Counted from the stretch's first letter, positions 53,590 through 64,000 are shown. The stretch is DNA of 64,000 nt from Talinum fruticosum (GCA_021018815.1 JAITYX010000026.1:7626001-7690000); one strand, 5' to 3'. Numbers and translations: made by a program. Notes: generated from the sequence alone by a model not told the origin.

Positions 53590-54020
53590 ATCCGCAATGT
53601 CCAACTTGCGCTTTTAAAATTAAAATTGATGTTTGTCAAATGCTTTTGTAAAAAGTTTGTAGACTGTTGTTGAGTGATAATATGGAAGAGTGTTAGTATG
53701 TCACCTTTCAGCTTTTTTCTTACCAAATGACAATTGATCTTATATGTTTTTTGCGTTTATGGAACACACTATTCTTTGCAATATGTAAAATAGCTTGACT
53801 ATCCCAAAATAATCTCATATGCTTCTTGTGAAATATGCCCAAAAAGATACAAATAATCTTGACAAGAAGAGTTTGCTGATAGCGGAAGCCATAGACCTGT
53901 ATTCTGCCTCTAGTGAAGATCGTGTCACTGTAACTTTGTTTCTTAGTTTTCTAAGATATTAGAGATCGACTAGATGTCACAAAATAGCCAGTTAAGAATT
54001 TCCTGAAAAGAGGACATTCA
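53590..54020 (-). pseudogene. Copia RNase H fragment
   Basis: On the minus strand: RSSLEAEYRSMASAISKLFL (about 53930-53870), then in shifted frames RLFWDSQAILHIAKNSVFH and NCHLVRKKLKGDILT (about 53820-53690). These are the last RNase H motifs of a Ty1/copia polymerase (SSxEAEYxxM; N-P/S-V-F-H-x-R-T-K-H-I-E). No LTR is attached. It belongs to a different copia lineage from the two long copies. Confidence 0.7.
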
Positions 54021-54729
54021 ATAATCTGAGTCACAATAATGGAGGTATCAAAAAAATGAAAATGAAATTTCAAAAATTTTGTAATAATATGGATGACTTT
54101 TTTTCTGAAAAAGGGTAAATTATTTGAAAGTAACGTGTGGTAATTGAAGTACAGAGTTGATCTTATTTTTATAATAATTTGAGGATCATAACCTATATTT
54201 TCATCGAATATTTTTTCAATAATCTATTGAAAAGCATTATAACATGCAGTAATAGTAATGCTTCGGCTCTATTGTTGTTTTTTTTTCCTTACTCCATCCG
54301 CCTCATTTTGTTCAAAAATAGTCATTAAATTTATTATTAATTAGTTTTATATCATGTATATCAAACTAACATTTTGTTGACTTAAATTATTCTTTTTTAA
54401 AAATGTATACTTAAGTTCTTTGGTCTAATGTTTGATCAGATTATTATTAGACTAATAAAATTAATTTTAATTTTAATTATAAATTAAGTCTTTTTTCTAT
54501 ATTCAGGTTGAGTTCGAGTTGATTGATACTTGGTTCAATACACTTTATTTAATAAACAAAAGTAACTTTGGTTGAAAAGGTTTCGATCGGGGTTCTTTAG
54601 TTCGAGTGAATTTGACTTTCGAATATACTTTGAATAAAGTACTTTGGATGTTGAGTTAAATATGAATTCGTGTTGTCTAGTTCAAAAAATTCAAATCTTG
54701 TACTATGTCCCTCCATATATGTAGAGTAT
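54021..54729. other. Intergenic with a possible Stowaway-like terminus
   Basis: TTACTCCATCCGCCTCATTT (about 54290) resembles the CTCC(A/C)TCCG(T/C)C(C/T) end of plant Tc1/mariner-type MITEs. I find no clear inverted partner, so this is only a suggestion. There is no gene. Confidence 0.35.
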
Positions 54730-54921
54730 ATCAATTTCCTTTCACCTTCCTCTAAGGTCCTATGATCAAGTAATTATGCAACTCTGTCCGAGTTAGGTGC
54801 TTAAATCTTACGAGTTCAACCTTATGCAAGATCTTTTTCATGCCTCTTTTGTGAATGTGCATAATAGAAATATGTGTTCAACGTTATAAATTTGCTTTGA
54901 ATCCGTCCATAGCCTACATTT
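54730..54921 (-). pseudogene. LINE fragment, downstream half (zf-RVT)
   Basis: On the minus strand VEHIFLLCTFTKEA, a stop and KRSCIRLNS read like the H-(I/L)-F-x-C-x-F-(T/S) zinc-finger end of plant L1 reverse transcriptase. It is the continuation of the LINE at 58274-58740, separated by the hAT insertion. Confidence 0.5.
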
Positions 54922-55134
54922 GATGTTTACATTGGTGGAACCAACGGGATTAGTGGGGTCAATCGACCCCCTCAAAAAAAAATTTATACAAAGGAGAGTA
55001 ATTAGCAAATGTAAATGGATGAGTTGGTAAGGTTATGTAATTTGAAGAAGAGGTCTAGTGTTTGAATCCTCTTATTGACAACTTCTTTTTTTTTTCAAAA
55101 TCTAATCCCTTGCCTTTTAGTTTTATTTCTCCTT

Positions 55135-55520
55135 GGTAATTTTTTGTTCCGGGCACACACCCACCCACGATTTACTCTCTGTCTCGCCCGATCGCTCTGC
55201 TCCCCACGCCCCACCACGGCCAGTGGCCGCTACCCACAAAAGCAGTCGCCATCGGCGCCACTGCCGCAGCTAGCCCACGCCCACCGCAGCCTACGCCAAC
55301 GTCCAGCTCCCTCTCGCTTTGCTCTAATCAATGGTAGCGCCCTCCCTCTCCCGCAGTCTCTCTCTCCCGACCCACCACACCACGGCACAACACGGCATGG
55401 GCACATCTATTGGTCGCCGGTGCCGGTCCCAAACAAGCCACCCCGACACGGCACATCCCGGTCCATGTCTCTCCTCTCCCGCACTAAACTCTCTCTTTCT
55501 CTCCAGATTTGGAAGTTCTA
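55135..55520 (+). other. GC-rich leader-like block of the hAT element
   Basis: This C-rich stretch (CCCACCACGGCCAGTGG and similar) lies between the left terminus and the transposase ATG and is followed by an AT-rich, intron-like segment ending TTATTATAGG at 55673. It is probably a 5' untranslated exon. The 148-codon open frame through it is low-complexity and matches no family I know. Confidence 0.45.
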
Positions 55521-55678
55521 ACTTCTAAAATTTTTCATTTTATATCAATTAAAGGTTTAATTTGTGTGATATTAGGTTTGATTTTGTTCTTAATTTATGT
55601 GATTTCATTGATTTTTCAATTTCACTTCATTCATTGTTTAGACAAATTTTTGTTGATAAATTGTTATTATAGGTCAAA

Positions 55679-58150
55679 ATGTTTAGATATTTCAAAAAGA
55701 TAGCTAGAGAACATTCCATTCCTTCAAGTTCTAAATCTAAAAATTCACCATTGAATGAAGAAGGCGATGCAAATACAAATCCTTCCCCTACAACTTGTGA
55801 TGCAAATGCCAATCCATCCCCTACAACATGTGATGCAAATGACAATCCCTTTTCTATTGGGAGAAGTCGAGTTGATGTCAATGCACGTCCATCCGATCCG
55901 GGAGCAAGAAAACTAATGTCACGATATCATCCCGATAAACAAGATGAGGTAAGAAGAGCATATCTCCAAAAAGGTCTCTTTAAACCCCGAAATCATACTT
56001 TCCCTCAAACGTTAATGTCTGGATATATGCGTAGATTCAATATCTCCTAGTATGGTTTATACGAGTAATTGATTAGAATATAGCATAAAGGAAGATGCTG
56101 CATTTTGCTTGTGTTGTTATTTGTTCAAAAATGATGAAATTGACCCATTTTGGGGGGATGCATTCACAAGTAAAGGATTTCAAAGTTGGAATAAGACGGA
56201 TAGATTCCATAGGCACATTGGTGGGGTTAATAGTATGCATAATAAATGTGTTAAACGATGTGAAGACCCGATGATGCAAAGATAATCCATACAAACCGCC
56301 TTGGATAAACAATTGAAAGAAGCTAAAGCTGAGTATAGAACTCGTCTAAATGCTTCAGTTGATGTGTCAAGGATTCTATTTTCTGAAGGTTTGCCTTTAC
56401 GAGGTCATGATGAGAGCGAATTTTCAAGAAGGAAAGGAGTTTTTAGAATTATTTTAAAGTTTCATGGGGAAAAGAACGACAAAGTTGGAAATGTTATTTT
56501 GAAGAATGCTCCTGGAAATTGTATAATGTATTCCCCACCATTTCGGAAAGATATTGCAAGTGCTTGTTCAAGGAAACTATTAATGGTATTCTTCAAGAAA
56601 TTGGGGATGGATATTTTTCTGTATTAGCTGATGAATCCCGTGATGTCTCTTGTAAGCAACAAATGGCTATTGTTTTGAGATATGTTGACAAAATGGGGTT
56701 TGTCATGGAACGGTTGGTTAGTCTTATCCATGTTACTAGTATTACTGCTGTGTCATTGAAAGAAGAAATTTATTTTGTGCTTAGTCAATTATCCTTGAGC
56801 CCATCACGAATACGAGGACAAGGGTATGATGGGGCTAGCAATATGAGAGGTCACATCAATGGGCTTAGAAGTTTGATTACGTAAGAAAATCCATCAGCAC
56901 ATTATGTTCATTGTTTTGCTCATCAATTTCAATTTACTCTTGTGGCAATTGCTCATAAACATGTTGATATTGAAAAGTTTCTTGATTTGGTTAATTTGAC
57001 TTTGAATATGGTTGGAGGTTCTTATAAGCATAGAGATGAATATCGAAAGAAACAATCGAGAGAAAGTTGAAGAAGCATTGCGAATGGGGGAGGTTCGGAT
57101 CGGAAAGGGTTTGAATCAAGAAGTTCGACTTCAAAGACCTAGTAACACTCGTTGGGGCTCTCATTATAAAACATTCATGAATCTTATTGTCATGTTTGCT
57201 CCGGTTATGATGTGCTTGATGCTCTTGCAACTGATGGAACTGAGCCACAAGATCAAGTTAAAGATCAAACTGTTTTGGATGGTATTCATACATATGACTT
57301 TGTCATTTTATTACATCTAATGAAATTGGTGTTAGGCATTACTAATGCATTGAGTCAAACTCTGCAAAGAAGGGATCAGGACATTGTTAATGCAATATCA
57401 CTTCTTAACACAGCTAAGAAACAATTGCAGCGTGCAAGGGATCAAGGTTGGGACTCTTTGATAGATGGTGTTAGTTCATTTTGTGTGAAGCATGATATTA
57501 AGATTCCTAACATGGATGATTTCGCTCCTCTTTGTGCTCGAGGAAAGTCAAAATGTAGAGTTTCTTCTATGACAAATGAGCATTATTATTGTGTTGATGT
57601 GGTCTATTCGATTCTTGATATGCAAATGCTAGAACTCAATAGTCGTTTTACGAAGCAAGCACCGAGTTGCTTCTTGGTTTGGCTTGTTTGAATCTTGCTG
57701 ACTCTTTCTCCAACTTTGACAAGAACAAGATACTCAAAATGGCTCGGTTGTATCCAGATGATTTTGATGAATTAGGCATTGAGGCCCTTAGTGGTGAATT
57801 GGATACATTCATTGATAATATACTTGATGATGAGAGATTCTCTAACTTCAATGGACTTGGTGAACTCTCCACAAGGATGATTAAAACCAAGAAGTATATG
57901 AGTTTTCTCCATGTAAACTTGCTTTTGAAGTTGGCATTGATTTTACCTGTTTCTACAGAACTGAGTTGAAAGAGTTTTTTTTTCTATGAAGTATATCAAG
58001 ACCAACTTACGCAATCGGATATTGGATGTGTTTTGAATGATACTCGTTATTACTTAATTTGAGGATGATTTGTTTGAAAGTCTATCTACTGATGACATCA
58101 TGGAGCGCTTTCAAAATATAAGGACCCGACGAGGACAATTGCATTAGAAG
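55679..58150 (+). pseudogene. hAT transposase, ZMYM1-like (DUF4371 and hAT C-terminal dimerisation)
   Basis: It starts MFRYFKKIAREHSIPSSS, then an 11-residue unit repeated three times (DAN.NPSPTTC). The TTF-type/DUF4371 N-terminus follows (RRAYLQKGLFKPRNHTFPQ; then LEYSIKEDAAFCLCCYLF in another frame), then FSVLADESRDVSCKQQMAIV with the first catalytic Asp region (about 56617-56675) and RGQGYDGASNMRG (about 56812-56850). A TAA at 56882 and frameshifts near 56060, 56600, 57045, 57220 and 57650 break it. NTRWGSHYKTF and SMTNEHYYCVDVVYSILDMQ are present. The C-terminal dimerisation part is KLALILPVSTELS, then a shifted YIKTNLRNRIGD-like stretch. Full length would be about 800 residues; no active enzyme is possible. 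Confidence 0.85.
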
Positions 58151-58273
58151 TAATGTTATCGTTATGTAATATTAATTTTAAAAACAGATTTTAACTTTTG
58201 TATTATGTACAATATTATTTAATTTATTTCAATCCCCTTCCTTATATTCCTGGCTTCGCCATCTGGATGTTTA

Positions 58274-58740
58274 TCCCCTCTCTAAATTGTGCAACTCCAA
58301 CAGTTGTAGGGAAATTCTTATACATTAAGATCCATAAAATACAAGAGTGGGGATATTGGCCCTATTCTATGCCATCGTATCCAAAGAACTCTATCCTGTA
58401 TTACTTGGAAACCATAGGTTATCTTTGGTTGCCACCTCCATCCTCGTATTATAGCCGAGGTTGAACTTACTTTTTAACTTTGCACAATTTTTTTCCAATA
58501 CCAAGTGTCTAGTGTACACTCCCACCAGGAATATTTCCTTAAATAATAGGCATAGTTGGATGTACTTAACCCATATATTGTCTTGCGTGCAATGTTCCAT
58601 ACATACTTAGCGACCACAGCCTTGTTCCACCATTTGATATTTCTCAAACCCAAACTTCCAAACTACTTAGGCCAGCAAACCATATCCCACCCATGCTATG
58701 AGTGAGATTATTAATGAACTATTTTTCAGTCCATCTAAAA
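58274..58740 (-). pseudogene. LINE reverse transcriptase fragment, upstream half
   Basis: On the minus strand: GLRNIKWWNKAVVAKYVWNI (about 58665-58600) and WWECTLDTWYWKKIVQS (about 58530-58480), the post-RT region of plant L1 elements. KATKDNLWF-like text follows. The downstream half is at 54730-54921, displaced by the hAT element. Confidence 0.65.
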
Positions 58741-59149
58741 AATTAAAAGTACTAAATTTATATTTTTCCCTTTAATCGGCCCCAGAAAATTTTCCAACTT
58801 CACATATGATTTTACTATCTACTGGTGGCTGCTATTGCATTTTAATTAAAAATTTTCTTCATTTTCTAAAAATAACAAATTACTGGCTACCTTGAGATCG
58901 TAATTCTTTGATAGTGTAATGCACTACTTCTCAAATCTCAAGGGTAGTAAACTTTAAAAAAAAAAAGAATATTAGGATAGTAAATTATTATTTCCAAAAC
59001 ACGAGGTATTTTTCATTCATCCAATATATGAGGATTCATGCACTAAATCAAATTAAAGTAGGTCTTTAATGTTTATTGCCAAACCATATAGTTTTTGAAT
59101 AATATTGTACATACCCAAAAAGTCTCTTGCTTATTTATTGTTTAATTTT
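58741..59149. other. Intergenic, AT-rich
   Basis: No supported feature. Confidence 0.55.
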
Positions 59150-60701
59150 GTCAATCTGGTGATGAAAACTTAGTGTCATTTGTATGCTCGAGATTGAACT
59201 GGCCTAAGATAAATAAACTATTCTCATTTTAGCCAAGAAAACCAAAGCAAATAGCAAGCCCACACTAAAAGTAGCCCAAATACTAGCTTTTAGGTCGGAT
59301 CCAACCTCCCCGTTCAAGTTCCATCTCACCCAAGCCTGGTTTGTTTTCCCAAGCCGAAATTTGAGTAGTATTCGACCATCCAACCATCAAAGCGCAATCG
59401 TTTTAACGCCCATGCCAAGCCCAGTCCCCAAAATCCTCTAACTGCAGTCATTTTGCTTGTTTCAAATTTCTGGACTTTTCTCTATTCTTTATTGATTTCT
59501 TAGCCAAATAACTCTATTCTACCAATTGGTTTTGGAGGCCAGGTTTAGGGTCTCCCTAACCCTAAACCTTTCTATAAATAGAGGGATTATTACCCTTTTT
59601 TCACACACCAAATTCGAGTTGAAAACTTTCCCTCATTTTGCTAAAGTTTTCACTCCACTCTTTCCTTTCTACTCTCTCCACTCAAACTCTCATTTCTTCT
59701 CCCAAAACCTCTCGGAAAAAGCCCTCCATTTCCAACTTGAATTTCCTTCTCCAACCTGCCATTACTCTGTTGGATTCCAGTCAAGACTCAAATTTTGCAA
59801 CTGGGTTTACCTAAGGGCGTCAACAGGACGACCCAAGCCTTTTAATTTTGATTGTTTACTTCTATAATTTCAATCTTTTAATTTCGAGTATAGTGGGTTT
59901 AAGCGATGTAATTTTATCTAATTTTCACCCATCCGATATAGTAGTTTAGACTTATCACTTTCTTTTATTGCTTTTATTCATGCTTCAATTGCTTCAAATT
60001 TTGTCTTTCGCATGCTGCTTGCTTGCTTTTTCTTAACACGATTTTTGCTAGCCATTCTAGTTAGTAGATGTTGCTTATAATAGGCATAATAAGGAACACC
60101 CCTCTTCGTATTTACCTTGCCCCGATCATTGGATCATTGGTTTATGCTAACAGAGTCCTTTTCGAAAACCTTCCTTAAATTTTGAATTTTTGTTCATTTC
60201 GGTTGTCGCTTTGGTATAAGTTCAAAATTTGGAAGTGATTTGATGTTTGTTAGGTTTTTGTCAAAAATGACTAGAGAATCCTTCTTTTTAATCTTATTTT
60301 CTCTTAATAAGCATCACGGTTTGTACAAAACCGAAATTCATTTGGAAATAAGACTTGCAATCAAGGGCTTCGATAAAGACTGCCTTGGTAGTCTTGATCG
60401 GAGGGCCGATATACCTGCTCGGATCCGGTCACTAGGACTCTGATAGGCCTTGCTCATGGTCCAAGAAGTCTCTACTACTTGGCCCGGTGAGCCTTATTGC
60501 GATCTACGCAGAATGGATCGTTTCGTTTGTTACTCCCTAGGAATTCTAAAATGCCTTTCGAAAATAAAAATGATTTTTAAAATAGCCAGCCAAAAAACTC
60601 TAAAAACACTTAAAGCCTTATTTCTTAATACACTCCTATTTGCAATCGTCATTCGTGTGGAACGTGATCCACAACTTTGGCTCGCGGGCCATGACTCTTA
60701 C
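59150..60701 (+). repeat. LTR-like copy A (left border uncertain)
   Basis: A TATA box (TTTCTATAAATAGAGGG at about 59568) follows TAACCCTAAACC and precedes a pyrimidine-rich leader. The right end is ...GACTCTTACA, just before a primer-site-like sequence. Copy B (60990-61930) shares the opening GGTGATGAAA(A/G)C, the TATA block CCTAAACCCTAAAAT...CTATAAATAG, and the stretch TTATCACTTTC(C/T)TTTATT. The copies are well diverged, so the element is old. Confidence 0.55.
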
Positions 60702-60720
60702 ATTGGTGACTCCATTGGGG
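60702..60720 (+). other. Primer-site-like sequence
   Basis: TTGGTGACTCCATTGGGGA lies directly after LTR copy A. TTGGCGACTC(C/T)(A/G)CTGGGGA-type sequences occupy this place in several plant non-autonomous LTR elements. The matching tRNA is not certain. Confidence 0.5.
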
Positions 60721-60989
60721 ATACTTATTTGGCGAGACTTGATAATCAGATTGGGAAGTTTTGATTATGTTTACATTAGGAGTTCATTCATATAGGCAAC
60801 TAGGACATAGATGTGACTAAGCTTTAACCCTTAGTTAACGTTTTTTCTAGAGAGTTAAACTACTACCTTGGTTTAAACTACTACCTTGGTGGGTCCGCTC
60901 AACTTTACTATTGAGGTGTGATTGCTTTCCCATTCATAGCTATAAACACCTAAAAAGTGTCACTCTTATTTGTTTTATTAATTTTATTT
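60721..60989 (+). other. Short internal region between LTR-like copies A and B
   Basis: Only about 270 bp, with no coding capacity. It includes a direct duplication (TAAACTACTACCTTGGT twice in a row at about 60847-60882). Confidence 0.6.
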
Positions 60990-61930
60990 GTTATATTAGC
61001 TTGGTGATGAAAGCTCAATCTTGTTTGTAAGCTAGCATTGAAATCGGAGTAAAGTGGAGTGGGAAAAGCCTATTTAGCCCATAAAAGACCAACCAACTCC
61101 ACAAAACAACCCATAGTGTTCTTTGGGACAGGTAAGTCTATATTCATTTATTTTCAAAGAGTCCATTTACGTTTAGGCTCCCAAGCCTAGCCCCGAACTG
61201 GCGCTGGACCTCCGGGCATGCAAAATGTAACATTTCATCCCTTTTCACGCATCCAAACTCGCGGTGTGCTTTTCCATACCACCAAACATGGTTGTTTTGG
61301 TTCGGCGTCGGCCCCATGGACTCCTTTGAGCAACTTTTTGGTTGGTTTAGTTTTCCGGATTTTTCTTTATCCATTACCTGTACTCTCGGGCCCGGTTTAT
61401 CCTTTAACTAGCGGTTGGGGGCTGATTTTAGAGTTTCCTAAACCCTAAAATTTTCTATAAATAGGAGGATTCCCCCTCCTCATCCCATTTGACGGATCAA
61501 TTTCAGCCGGAAAAACATCCCATTTATGCTGAAATTCTCTCTCACTTTTCTCTCCATTCTTAATCACTCCCACTCTTAAAAATCTCCTTTTCTAAACCAC
61601 CACTAAGCCCCCTCATTTTTGCCTCACTTTGTTTACCTCCATACTATTACTCGCCGAAGTCCTGTCTAAATCCGAGCCTAGCAGGTGAGGGCATCGTTCC
61701 ACCCTTCACGAGTTTATTATTTAATCTCATTTAATTTTAGATCTTTATCGCCTTTTGTATTATTATTTAATGATGTAATCGCTTCACTTTCCACCTCGCC
61801 CGAAGTAATTTTATTTATCACTTTCCTTTATTCTTTAGTTGATTGCTTTAAATCATGTTTTGGTTATTTTAGTTTCCGCCTTTTGCATGTTGAATGTTTG
61901 ATTTCCTTTAATGCAATTTATGCCTCATTT
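60990..61930 (+). repeat. LTR-like copy B, truncated at the right
   Basis: Homologous in order to copy A (see there), with a TATA box at about 61449 (TTTCTATAAATAGGAGG). Similarity ends near 61890, where unrelated AT-rich sequence begins, so the last third is missing. Confidence 0.5.
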
Positions 61931-62106
61931 GGTTGGATGTAATCATCTAAGTAATGTAATCAAAATTACATAGTTAATTACATTACAACGTTTGGTTCAT
62001 TAAAAGGTGATGTAATCAGATTAACCTTGTAATCACAATTACATCAAAACCTATAATTAAAATAACATGGGCTTTTCCAAGTAATGATCGTTACCGATGC
62101 AATGCA
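61931..62106. repeat. AT-rich segment with repeated GTAATC/GATTAC motifs
   Basis: TTGGTTGGATGTAATCATC and later GATGTAATCAGATTA, with several AATTACAT units in both orientations, resemble one end of a plant MITE of the TTTGGTT...GTAATC type. No second end or duplication was found, partly because the hAT element at 62115 cuts the segment. Confidence 0.35.
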
Positions 62107-62874
62107 ATTAGCCCTAGGGTTGGCAACGGGCGAGGATTCCCCACCCCGTCGGGGCCCCGTCCCGAATCGGGAAAAATTCCCGCCCGCAACGGGGAGCAGG
62201 GCGGGGACTGGGAAATTTTGGATCCTCGAGCGGGGACGGGGACGGGGAAAATCTTGTCCCTGTTCCCGCCCCGTCCCCATTTTGTTTTTTAATTTTTTAA
62301 ACATAGGGGTATTTTGGTTATGTCAACTCCTCAAACCCTAATTATAAAAGCTATAGAGTCCCTTGCATCCCCACTCTCCCTCTCTCTCTCTCCTCATTCT
62401 ACGCCACTTTCTCCTCTCAATCATCCTCTCTCTCTCCTCACTTCATGCTCCTCGCAGACTCCTCTCTCTCTCCTCGGACTTCATCTCTAACACAGGTGCC
62501 TCTCTCTCTCATTCTTCCTCTCTCTCTCTCTCTCTTTCTCTCGTCTCTTTGTGCTCGTGCTTGCCTCCGCTGGATACCTTGCTTGCCTCTCGGATCTGCT
62601 GGTAGGGTTTTCTCTATCTCACTCACACAATCAAGGAACTGTTGCCTCTCGGATCCAGATTTTTATTGCTTGCCTCTTAGATATGGGCTTTTATTTATGG
62701 ACTTTGAAACTTGATTTCGGGAGAACGGGGCCCTGGTGGGGAATGGGTGTCCTACGAGGGCGGGTGGGCGACAAAACTATCCCCAATAGTGGGACCGGGG
62801 ACGAAGGGAGGAGCGGGGCGGGGCGAGGAGGTATCCCCATTGCCAACCCGCCCCTTGCCAACCCTAATTAGCCC
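62107..62874. mobile_element. Non-autonomous hAT element with ATTAGCCC target-site duplications
   Basis: The element is 62115-62866 (752 bp), with ATTAGCCC at 62107-62114 and 62867-62874. Termini are TAGGGTTGGCAA and, on the other strand, TAGGGTTGGCAAGGGG, the usual plant hAT form TAGGG(G/T)TGGCAA. Each end is G/C-rich, with CGGGGA(C/T)GGGG blocks that can pair with the opposite end. The middle (62340-62600) is (CT)n-rich. It has no transposase. Confidence 0.9.
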
Positions 62875-63168
62875 ATCCCAATGCAATCAAAACCCGATTC
62901 TCGTCGAAACCTGCTCATTCTCTCTCCTTTTTCGCTCTCTCCTCACGACATCTCGCTGCTCAATGCTCACGATGCCATGGCGCTCTCTCTCTCTCTCTCG
63001 CTCTTGCTCTCTCCTCTTTCTCTATCCACATGGCTCCGAATTTTTCACTCTTTAGTAGTGATCCTCACGGTTTCTCGCTCGCTCTATCCAATTTCTTTAT
63101 TTCTGGTGGTTTTCTCGCTCGTCCGAAATTGCTCTCCGGATCTGTAACTCTCGTTTTGAGGTATGCTT
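62875..63168 (+). other. Leader-like (CT)n-rich block ending in a possible splice donor
   Basis: The stretch resembles a plant 5' untranslated exon: pyrimidine-rich, with a (CT)n run at about 62983-63000, ending CGTTTTGAG|GTATGCTT at 63159-63160, followed by T-rich intron-like DNA. No downstream coding exon is present before the window ends. It could be the start of a host gene or the 5' end of an unseen element. Confidence 0.35.
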
Positions 63169-63962
63169 AATCCATGGATTCAAATTTCTTTTACTTTTCT
63201 TCTATCTATTTCTTTGAATTTCAAAGTTGTAATTTCGAGATGTGGCTTTTGTTATCGAATTTAGGGCTTAGTTAGGGTTTTTGATCTTCCTTCCTCCTCC
63301 ATCTCAAGGCTTTGTGGTTTTTCCTCAATTTGATTTCGAGTAAATTTTTTGGGCTGACTTGATTTTTGGATTTCGAATTATGAATTATGAGTGAATTAAT
63401 TGATCTGTTGGTGCTATGGTATTAATAGTCATGAATTAATTGATCAAGTTTTCCATTTGATTTAAATAGCGGAAGAAGCAAGTGAATTGTGTGTGTGTTA
63501 GTGACAACTGATTCATTTATAATGGTCGCCTTTCCTCTCGCTAATTATTACTCAGCTCATTCAGTTTCTTTTGCTCTATTCTTTTGTGTGGTAATATTTG
63601 TGTGTTTTGTTAATGCTTCACAAGTCTTTGATTTGTCAATGACAACACTTGGCTTTAGCGTTTTGTTTCAAGTTTCAAGTGAATTGTAGTCCTGTAATAT
63701 CAAGATACAAATATTAGTGAAGGTTTTTTTTTTGGTTTTACCTTAAGTTGGAATTTATTTATGCTATTGGTAGTTGACTTTTCTAAAATCGGTCCTATTC
63801 TACATTTTTGCATATTCTCATCCATTATGTAGATTAATTGACATTTTGAGTTCCAGATATTATTCTTTAGATCTTTAAAAAAGCAAAATAGGAGATTCAT
63901 ATAGGATCTTGCTTTTATGCATGTGGAGGAGAAAATCCATTTTGAAGAGAATCTTAATAAAA
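63169..63962. other. Intron-like or intergenic sequence
   Basis: AT-rich, T-runs, no supported coding sequence. It may be the first intron behind the possible donor at 63160. Confidence 0.4.
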
Positions 63963-64000
63963 CGAAGGTTTGCTCAGGGAGAGACTAAGTCACCCTAGAG
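63963..64000 (-). repeat. End of a second copy of the LTR family at 18428-19962
   Basis: GAAGGTTTGCTC, then ACTAAGTCACC and TAGAG match the first 38 bases of the LTR at 18428 at about 32 of 38 positions, starting at the same terminal base. The rest lies beyond the window. Orientation is inferred from the first copy. Confidence 0.7.

Larger units (their letters stand above)
54922..58273 (+). mobile_element. hAT transposon with GATGTTTA target-site duplications
   Basis: The element is 54930-58265 (3,336 bp), flanked by perfect 8-bp GATGTTTA copies at 54922-54929 and 58266-58273. Ends are imperfect inverted repeats: left CATTGGTGGAACCAACGGGA, right (reversed) CAGATGGCGAAGCCAGGAAT. It contains a GC-rich leader block and a plus-strand ZMYM1-like (DUF4371/hAT-C) transposase broken by several frameshifts and stops. 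Sequence on both sides reads as one minus-strand LINE, so the hAT is the younger insertion. Confidence 0.9.

Noticed and set aside
54290..54560. Stowaway MITE
   Set aside because: Only one terminus-like sequence (ACTCCATCCG) is visible; no inverted partner or TA duplication could be placed.
55075..55521. 148-codon open frame before the hAT transposase
   Set aside because: It looks like a C-rich untranslated leader. The transposase start at 55679 is in another segment after an intron-like stretch.
62084..62341. Open frames on both strands through the left arm of the small hAT element
   Set aside because: G/C-rich terminal arm; no protein family; the element has only 752 bp.
1..64000. CRISPR array, bacterial operons or organellar insert
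   Set aside because: No regularly spaced identical repeats of that type, no prokaryotic gene organisation, no rRNA or chloroplast genes recognised. The tandem repeat at 50.7-51.3 kb has no unique spacers.

Overview
This window is plant nuclear DNA, most likely from a eudicot (inference). The evidence is the dense nesting of plant-type Ty1/copia, Ty3/gypsy (Athila/Tat-like and Tekay-like chromovirus), L1-type LINE, CACTA and hAT elements, plus one intron-containing host gene for a 2-oxoglutarate/Fe(II) dioxygenase of the feruloyl-CoA 6'-hydroxylase / scopoletin 8-hydroxylase type. I see no bacterial operons, CRISPR arrays or organellar genes. Nearly all other coding sequence is transposon-derived and mostly broken.

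Layout. 1-5910: non-autonomous Athila/Tat-like element (LTR end, tRNA-Asp-type primer site, gag plus protease remnant, long 3' non-coding tract, start of 3' LTR). 5911-8634: candidate 2.7-kb solo LTR. 8722-~16960: decayed copia element split by a 3.5-kb CACTA element (11168-14679, CAA duplications) that holds three long foldbacks. ~16960-42328: a SIRE-like copia whose ~6 kb is expanded to ~25 kb by two later insertions. These are a minus-oriented solo LTR (18428-19962, TGTTG duplications) and a 17.7-kb chromovirus array LTR-INT-LTR-INT-LTR (20787-38465, GAAGT duplications). 42345-~47520: L1-type LINE 3' part interrupted by a CACTA element (44423-47333, TAT duplications) carrying an antisense transposase remnant.

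48123-49714 (minus): the dioxygenase gene, two exons, all catalytic residues present, but one in-frame TAA at codon 82. A third CACTA terminus lies 192 bp upstream of its ATG and is itself inserted in a tandem-repeat family (50725-51290). 52200-54921: minus-strand LINE and copia fragments. 54930-58265: a hAT element with decayed transposase and perfect 8-bp duplications (GATGTTTA), inside a LINE fragment. ~59150-61930: two diverged LTR-like copies about 290 bp apart. 62115-62866: a non-autonomous hAT element with 8-bp duplications (ATTAGCCC). The last 38 bases are one end of a second copy of the LTR seen at 18428.

The four observations I rate highest are: (i) the tandem chromovirus array with a single target-site duplication; (ii) differences between its near-identical copies that sit almost only at CG/CHG positions, suggesting that many frame breaks are base-calling artefacts; (iii) the CACTA element with three unrelated 70-118-nt-arm foldbacks, two of them next to copies of one repeated module; (iv) the dioxygenase that is intact apart from one nonsense codon and has transposon and satellite DNA in its promoter.
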